Below, one piece after another: positions 7,453-10,922 of a stretch of DNA of 10,922 bases (positions within the stretch are counted from its first letter, which is position 1; the number at the start of each line of letters is the position of its first letter). Origin of the DNA: a bacterium (lineage in GTDB: Bacteria > Chloroflexota > Dormibacteria > Aeolococcales > Bog-877); NCBI GenBank assembly GCA_021844355.1, contig JAKBTP010000126.1, positions 1 through 10,922 on the forward strand, in the 5' to 3' direction. The notes beneath the pieces are model-generated. The model did no database searches. It was not told the DNA's origin and saw nothing but the letters and a program-made list of their open reading frames with translations. The position numbers and the translations under genes are program-made.

Positions 7453-7838
7453 GATCCGGGCGCTGGCCTCACCCGGAAGAGCCGGTGGCTCCCCGAGTCC
7501 AACATCCAGGCGAGCGCCTCCACGGTGGAGGCACCCGCGAGACCGAACCGTGCCAGGAGCAGCGGCTCGTCGCCTGCCACCTCCTCCAAGGTCACCTGCT
7601 CGACCGTTCCCTCCACCGTCTCCCGGCCGGCACGTACCCGGACCCAGGGGTCGGACTCCCACCTCCGTGCCTTGAGGCTGAAGCTAGGGGTGAGCAGGTA
7701 GAGGGTGCCATCGGGCGTGAGGGCGAACCACATCCGCGCCTTTCCCTCCCCCGAGCTGTCCCGGGAGCTAACCACCACTGTGTCCCTCTCCCGGAGGGCG
7801 GCCTGCATGGCGGGGGAGAGGCGCGGGGGCTCAGGCAC
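7449..7838 (-). CDS. FMN-binding split-barrel protein (pyridoxamine 5'-phosphate oxidase-like)
   Basis: A 129-residue protein with the small split-barrel pattern of the PNPOx/F420-dependent oxidoreductase superfamily: an N-terminal helix (about 7-18), strands VVVSSRD (21-27), ARMWFALTPDGTLYLLTP (34-51), a helix start SLKARRWESDP (54-64), then VRVRAGRETVEGTVEQV (66-82) and a C-terminal helix with LFRVRP. In this superfamily the SxKxxxwxxdP segment contacts the flavin phosphate. Whether it uses FMN, F420 or heme cannot be decided. The GTG at 7836-7838 lies inside the final codons of the upstream methyltransferase gene (8-nt overlap), implying translational coupling. Its stop overlaps that of the amidase on the opposite strand. 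The call rests on overall pattern, not a unique signature. Confidence 0.75.
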   Translation of the reverse strand: MPEPPRLSPAMQAALRERDTVVVSSRDSSGEGKARMWFALTPDGTLYLLTPSFSLKARRWESDPWVRVRAGRETVEGTVEQVTLEEVAGDEPLLLARFGLAGASTVEALAWMLDSGSHRLFRVRPAPGS

Positions 7839-8592
7839 CGGCCCGGGCCAGGTACACGTCGGTGTGGTACGGGAGACGGTCGTCCTCCGGCCCCGGGGTC
7901 CGCCCGCTCCAGATGCGCTCCAGCTCGGCCCGTATCCGGCGGCGCACCTCCGGTGGCTGGCACGCCACGAAGCTGATCGAGAGCACTCTGTCCTCCAAGC
8001 CCTCCTGGTCGGCGGTGACCGCGTGGGCGAAGCGTCGGTGGGTCAGTGTCCCGAATCCGCTTCCGGCCGAAAGAGCTGAGCGCCAGCGGTCGCCTTCGTG
8101 CGTGGGCTCGTCGCCTCGCAGCGGCTCTATCAACTCTGTGACCGCCTGCCAGACGGGATGGCTCTGGTCCCTCCGATTCCAGAGCAGGACCAGCCAGCCG
8201 CGAGGACGGAGCAGGCGGCGGATCTCCTGCACGGCCTGCAGGGTGGCGAACCAATGGAACGACTGGGCGGCCAGCACCGCCTCAGCCTGGCCGCCCGGCA
8301 GGCCCGTGGCGTCGGCCGAAGCCTGGCGGACCTGCACGCCCGGGAGCCGCGACGAGAGCTCCGCCGCCATCTGCTCCACCGGCTCCACGGCGATCACCTG
8401 AAGGCCGCGGGCCACCAGCTCTGAGGTTAGCTTGCCGGTGCCAGCCCCCAGCTCCACCACCGCAGCTCCCCTGCCGATCCCCACCTCGCCCAGCGCCCAG
8501 TCGATCGCCTCAGCCGGGTATCCGGGGCGCCCCCGCTCGTACCGTCTCGGGTCAGCCGCGAAACCGGGGACCGCGCCAGGATGGAGAGGCAC
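7831..8592 (-). CDS. Class I SAM-dependent methyltransferase (type 11 family)
   Basis: A 253-residue Rossmann-fold methyltransferase. The N-terminal segment RYERGRPGYP (18-27) is typical of a common uncharacterised branch. Motif I is VVELGAGTGKLT (45-56), the acidic residue that binds the ribose hydroxyls is E70 (VIAVEP), ASADATGLP (91-99) is the adenine-binding segment, and AAQSFHWF (108-115) is motif IV. RLLRPRGWLVLLW is the motif VI region. The substrate is unknown. GTG at 8590-8592 is chosen because TACCAT sits 6 nt before it and no earlier methyltransferase sequence exists; a GGAG only 2 nt away is too close to act as a ribosome site. It shares a probable transcript with the overlapping split-barrel gene. 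A tRNA-Asp gene on the same strand lies 78 nt upstream, and a processed tRNA-mRNA transcript is possible. Confidence 0.88.
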   Translation of the reverse strand: MPLHPGAVPGFAADPRRYERGRPGYPAEAIDWALGEVGIGRGAAVVELGAGTGKLTSELVARGLQVIAVEPVEQMAAELSSRLPGVQVRQASADATGLPGGQAEAVLAAQSFHWFATLQAVQEIRRLLRPRGWLVLLWNRRDQSHPVWQAVTELIEPLRGDEPTHEGDRWRSALSAGSGFGTLTHRRFAHAVTADQEGLEDRVLSISFVACQPPEVRRRIRAELERIWSGRTPGPEDDRLPYHTDVYLARAGA

Positions 8593-8598
8593 CGCTCC

Positions 8599-8604
8599 AT
8601 GGTA
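8599..8604 (-). promoter_or_regulatory. Probable leaderless -10 box of the methyltransferase gene
   Basis: TACCAT on the minus strand, separated by exactly 6 nt (GGAGCG) from GTG at 8590-8592. It is the same hexamer and spacing as before the membrane protein gene at 4696. No -35 match is visible; the upstream region instead holds a small stem-loop, CGGAG-TTCGG-CTCCG (8613-8627). Confidence 0.45.
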
Positions 8605-8670
8605 GGCGGCGCCCCGGAGCCGAACTCCGACGACCGGCAGCGAGAGCGGCGGGTCCCGAGCTCGCCTGGC

Positions 8671-8748
8671 TGGCGACCCCGAGCGGATTCGAACCGCCGA
8701 TCTCCACCTTGACAGGGTGGCGTGTTGGGCCAGCTACACCACGGGGCC
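8671..8748 (-). tRNA. tRNA-Asp (anticodon GUC)
   Basis: Cloverleaf on the minus strand. The acceptor GGCCCCG pairs with CGGGGTC with one G-U, followed by discriminator G and encoded CCA (8671-8673). The anticodon arm is CCACC-CTGTCAA-GGTGG with anticodon GTC (8711-8713 complement). The variable loop is short and the T arm is GGCGG-TTCGAAT-CCGCT with one mismatch-tolerant G-U pair. It reads GAC/GAU. Confidence 0.96.
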
Positions 8749-8796
8749 ATCGGACTCCCCCTGCGGCGGGCACCTGCCGCCCCAGGAAGCCTGGCG

Positions 8797-8802
8797 ATTA
8801 TA
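8797..8802 (-). promoter_or_regulatory. -10 box of the tRNA-Asp gene
   Basis: A perfect TATAAT on the minus strand, in otherwise very GC-rich sequence. Expected transcription start is near 8790, leaving a leader of about 42 nt before the mature tRNA. No -35 match is seen at 16-18 nt. It is divergent from the etfB promoter about 32 bp away. Confidence 0.6.
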
Positions 8803-8833
8803 CGTCTCAGCCTTGATGATCCCGGCCGCCCGG

Positions 8834-8839
8834 TAAGAT
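8834..8839 (+). promoter_or_regulatory. Candidate -10 box of the etfBA operon
   Basis: TAAGAT on the plus strand, expected start near 8846, giving a leader of about 32 nt that includes a Shine-Dalgarno site (GGAGG, 8862-8866). TTGATG (8813-8818) would be a -35 at a short 15-nt spacing. Confidence 0.45.
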
Positions 8840-8877
8840 GTGGCCAGTTCACAGAGTTCCGGGAGGGGACCACTGGC

Positions 8878-9657
8878 GTGAAGGTGGCCGTGTTCGTCAA
8901 GCAGATCCCAGACCCCACCGGCGTGGGGCGGCTCGACCCGGTGACCCACCTCCTGGTGCGCGACGGCGTGGAGCTGGTGATGGACCCCGGCGACGCCAAC
9001 GGGGTGGAGTCCGCCCTCCGTGTCGTGGAGGCCAACGGTGGGGAGGTGGTCGCCATAACCATGGGCGGCGAACGCGCCGCCGAGGTGCTCCGCAAGGCCC
9101 TGGCCATGGGAGCGAGTTCGGCGATTCACATCGCCGACGACCGGCTGCGTGGCTCCGACGCCCTGGCCACAGCTCGCGTCCTGGCGGCGGCGGTGACGCG
9201 GTCCGGATGCGAGCTGGTGGTGGCAGGCACCGAGTCCACCGATGGCTACACCGGGACGGTCCCGGCGGCGGTGGCCGAGCTGCTGGGATGGCCCTCCCTG
9301 ACGTTCGCCAAGGCGCTGGAGGTGGAGCCGGGCACGGTGCGCATCCACCGCCAGACGCCCGCCGGGCACGACGTGGTGGAGTCCCCCCTTCCCGCCGTGG
9401 TCACCGTCACCGGGGCCATCAACGAGCCCCGATACCCCAGTTTGCGCGGGATCATGGCCGCCAAGAGCCGGCCGCTGGAGACGCTCTCGGTGGATGACTT
9501 GGGGATTCCCCCGGAGGAGGTCGGTTTGGCCGCGGCCGGGCAGGAGGTGGTCTCAGCCGCGCCGGCTCCAGAGCGGGCGGCTGGCGAGTTGATCGAGGAC
9601 GACGGGTCGGCAGCTCGACGGATTGCGGACTACCTCGCCGAACTCAAGGTGATCTGA
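8878..9657 (+). CDS. etfB: Electron transfer flavoprotein beta subunit
   Basis: The beta subunit pairs with EtfA to form the FAD/AMP-containing carrier that takes electrons from acyl-CoA and related dehydrogenases and passes them to the respiratory chain. The 259-residue protein starts KVAVFVKQIPDP (2-13). It carries MDPGDANGVESAL (35-47) at the nucleotide-binding position, AITMGG (59-64), the GTESTDGYTG segment (117-126), and the beta signature with dehydrogenase recognition loop INEPRYPSLRGIMAAKSRPL (181-200). The GTG at 8878-8880 is the only start that gives this N-terminus; GGAGG lies 11 nt upstream, somewhat far, though AGGGGA lies nearer. It is followed by etfA after one base. The partner dehydrogenase is not in the window. 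Confidence 0.96.
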   Translation: MKVAVFVKQIPDPTGVGRLDPVTHLLVRDGVELVMDPGDANGVESALRVVEANGGEVVAITMGGERAAEVLRKALAMGASSAIHIADDRLRGSDALATARVLAAAVTRSGCELVVAGTESTDGYTGTVPAAVAELLGWPSLTFAKALEVEPGTVRIHRQTPAGHDVVESPLPAVVTVTGAINEPRYPSLRGIMAAKSRPLETLSVDDLGIPPEEVGLAAAGQEVVSAAPAPERAAGELIEDDGSAARRIADYLAELKVI

Positions 9658-9658
9658 G

Positions 9659-10624
9659 ATGGGACGGATCCTGGTGGTGGCGGAGGTGGCGGGAGGCTCG
9701 CCGACCCCGCTCACCCTGGAGCTGGTGAGCCACGGTCGGACGCTCGGTGACGAAGTGGCGGTGGTCGTACTCGACCCGGACGCGGACCCAGCCCTGCCAG
9801 CCCTGGGGGCGCACGGTGCCTCGCAGGCATACGTGGGCCGAGAGACGGCATATCGGGAGCACCTCGGCCAGCCGGCCGCCCACGTGGTCTCCGCCCTGGT
9901 AGACCGACTGCACCCTTCGCTGGTGCTCTTCCCCGGCACCCAGGAGGGGCGCGATCTGGCCGCCCGGGTGAGTGCCCGGCTGCAGCTACCGGTCCTCGCC
10001 AACGCGGTCGACGTCACCCCGGAGGGCGACGCGTTCCTGGTCCGCACCGCGATCTTCGGTGCCACAGTGGACGTCGTCACGCGGACCAGGGCGCGCTCCC
10101 CCCTCGTCCTGGTCCGCCCCAAGTCCTTCACGGCCACGGCCACCGGAGCATCCCCGCCCAAGACGGAGGAGCTGCCCCTCCCCGCTGACGCCCCGCTCGG
10201 GGCGCGGCGGCTGGGATCCGTGGTGGCTCCCAGCGCCGGCCCCGCGCTGGAGGGGGCCAGGGTCGTGGTCAGCGGCGGGCGGGGGATGCAGGAGGCTGCC
10301 AACTTCGAGGTCCTGGAGCATCTCGCTCGACAGCTGGGAGGAGCCGTGGGTGCCAGCCGGGCGGTGGTGGACGCGGGGTGGGTGCCGTACGCCCTGCAGG
10401 TCGGGCAGACCGGCAAGACGGTCAAGCCGGACGTCTACATCGCCTGCGGGATCAGCGGCGCCATGCAACATCTGGTGGGGATGAAGGGCAGCAGTCACAT
10501 CGTGGCCATCAACAAGGACCCGGACGCACCCATCTTCAAGCTCAGCGACCTCGGCGTGGTCGGGGACGCCTTGAAGGTGGTGCCGGCCCTCATCGAGGAG
10601 CTGAGGGCGCGGGGCCTCACGTGA
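9659..10624 (+). CDS. etfA: Electron transfer flavoprotein alpha subunit
   Basis: The alpha subunit binds the FAD that shuttles electrons. The 321-residue protein has the N-terminal alpha/beta domain (about 1-190, including SLVLFPGTQEGRDLAARVS) and the C-terminal FAD-binding domain: VSGGRG (204-209), GASRAVVDAGWVP (231-243), QVGQTGKTVKPDVYIACGIS (247-266), then GAMQHLVGMK, and NKDPDAPIF (285-293), which are the classical FAD contacts and family signature. ATG at 9659-9661 follows the etfB stop by one base, and AGGTGA lies 6 nt upstream, so expression is coupled to etfB at about equal amounts. Its stop TGA overlaps an ATG (TGATG) that opens a nine-codon reading frame before the next gene. Length and motifs are complete. 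Confidence 0.97.
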   Translation: MGRILVVAEVAGGSPTPLTLELVSHGRTLGDEVAVVVLDPDADPALPALGAHGASQAYVGRETAYREHLGQPAAHVVSALVDRLHPSLVLFPGTQEGRDLAARVSARLQLPVLANAVDVTPEGDAFLVRTAIFGATVDVVTRTRARSPLVLVRPKSFTATATGASPPKTEELPLPADAPLGARRLGSVVAPSAGPALEGARVVVSGGRGMQEAANFEVLEHLARQLGGAVGASRAVVDAGWVPYALQVGQTGKTVKPDVYIACGISGAMQHLVGMKGSSHIVAINKDPDAPIFKLSDLGVVGDALKVVPALIEELRARGLT

Positions 10625-10653
10625 TGCCCCGGCCAGCGTTCCGGGCCGGCTGA
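10624..10653 (+). other. Nine-codon reading frame and GC hairpin between etfA and the FHA gene
   Basis: ATG at 10624-10626 overlaps the etfA stop (TGATG) and opens MPRPAFRAG, ending TGA at 10651-10653, one base before the ATG of the FHA gene. Within it CCGGCC (10629-10634) and GGCCGG (10644-10649) can pair. The FHA gene has no visible Shine-Dalgarno site, so reinitiation through this small frame is a possible coupling device. It may also be chance. Confidence 0.25.
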
Positions 10654-10654
10654 C

Positions 10655-10922
10655 ATGGGCCCCGGACTTCTCGCGCTCCGCGCCCCGGACGGCGCCAGCG
10701 TGACCCTGGAGCGCTACCCCATCCTGGTGGGGCGGGTCAACCCCGGGGGGCCGGTGCCGGACGTGGACCTGAGCCACCTCGACCCCGGCGAAGCAGTCGA
10801 CAGCCACCACTGCGAGCTCACCCCGGACGAAGAGGGGGTCGAGGTCCACGACCTCGGCGGGGTGAGCGGCACCTGGGTGGACGGACGCCGGCTGCCACCC
10901 GGGGGCCGGGCCAGACTCCGCC
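10655..10922 (+). CDS. FHA-domain protein, partial (cut by window end)
   Basis: Open frame from ATG 10655 to the window edge, 89 codons seen, C-terminus missing. The visible part looks like a forkhead-associated domain: strand LERYPILVGR (18-27) with the GR pair, DVDLSHLDP (36-44), a position normally SRxH read as D49-S50-H51-H52 (AVDSHHCEL), and VHDLGGVSGTWVDGRRL (64-80), matching the DLGS.NGT.VNG block. FHA domains usually bind phosphothreonine peptides. Here the usual Ser-Arg and Asn contacts are Asp-Ser and Ser, so phosphopeptide binding may be weak or lost. The rest of the gene may hold other domains. It lies 30 nt after etfA on the same strand. The call is from sequence pattern; a role with electron transfer flavoprotein is only suggested by position. 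Confidence 0.7.
   Translation, partial: MGPGLLALRAPDGASVTLERYPILVGRVNPGGPVPDVDLSHLDPGEAVDSHHCELTPDEEGVEVHDLGGVSGTWVDGRRLPPGGRARLR

Noticed and set aside
6148..7662. 504-codon minus-strand open frame opposite the amidase
   Set aside because: The plus strand carries all M20 metal-site motifs; the antisense frame has none and reflects third-position GC bias.
8613..8627. Stem-loop CGGAG-TTCGG-CTCCG as a terminator after tRNA-Asp
   Set aside because: Only five base pairs and no following T-run; easily explained by GC content.
5271..8748. Possible genomic island between tRNA-Ser and tRNA-Asp
   Set aside because: No integrase, no direct repeat of a tRNA 3' end beyond the shared T-arm consensus, and no change of base composition.

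Overview
High-GC bacterial chromosome segment carrying mostly conserved, single-copy housekeeping genes. The best guess is an actinomycetote or a related deep-branching high-GC lineage. The grounds are an ArsC-like protein with the C-terminal motif of mycothiol-type arsenate reductases, frequent GTG/TTG starts, and several genes whose start codon sits exactly 6 nt after a TANNNT box, the arrangement of leaderless transcripts. The dnaG-rpoD pairing is not the usual arrangement in the well-known actinobacterial genera, so a less-studied lineage is more likely. No phage, IS, CRISPR or integrase signal was seen.

Left part (1-4708, minus strand): a four-gene cluster reading right to left. It starts with a small multi-TM membrane protein with an HxHH motif, then an HTH/disordered-linker/coiled-coil protein, then DNA primase (dnaG), then the primary sigma factor (rpoD). 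The gaps are 16, 43 and 1 nt, so one transcript is likely. This is a 'macromolecular synthesis'-type operon with two unassigned genes in front.

Middle (4709-8748): a divergent plus-strand low-molecular-weight phosphatase/arsenate reductase-like gene, apparently started at a rare ATT codon. It is followed by tRNA-Ser(GCU) on the minus strand and an HD-domain hydrolase on the minus strand. Next is an M20-family hydantoinase/carbamoylase-type amidase on the plus strand. Its stop codon overlaps that of a minus-strand FMN-binding split-barrel protein, which in turn overlaps the end of an upstream SAM methyltransferase. tRNA-Asp(GUC) closes this part. Both tRNA genes encode their CCA end.

Right part (8749-10922, plus strand): etfB-etfA, the two subunits of electron transfer flavoprotein, followed by a gene cut by the window edge that encodes a divergent FHA domain.

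I found no convincing new defence or mobile system. The most unusual items are the HTH-linker-coiled-coil protein and membrane protein leading the primase/sigma operon, the repeated TANNNT-N6-start signature, the ATT start of the ArsC-like gene, cysteines beside active-site motifs of the amidase, and an FHA domain lacking the usual phosphopeptide-contact residues.
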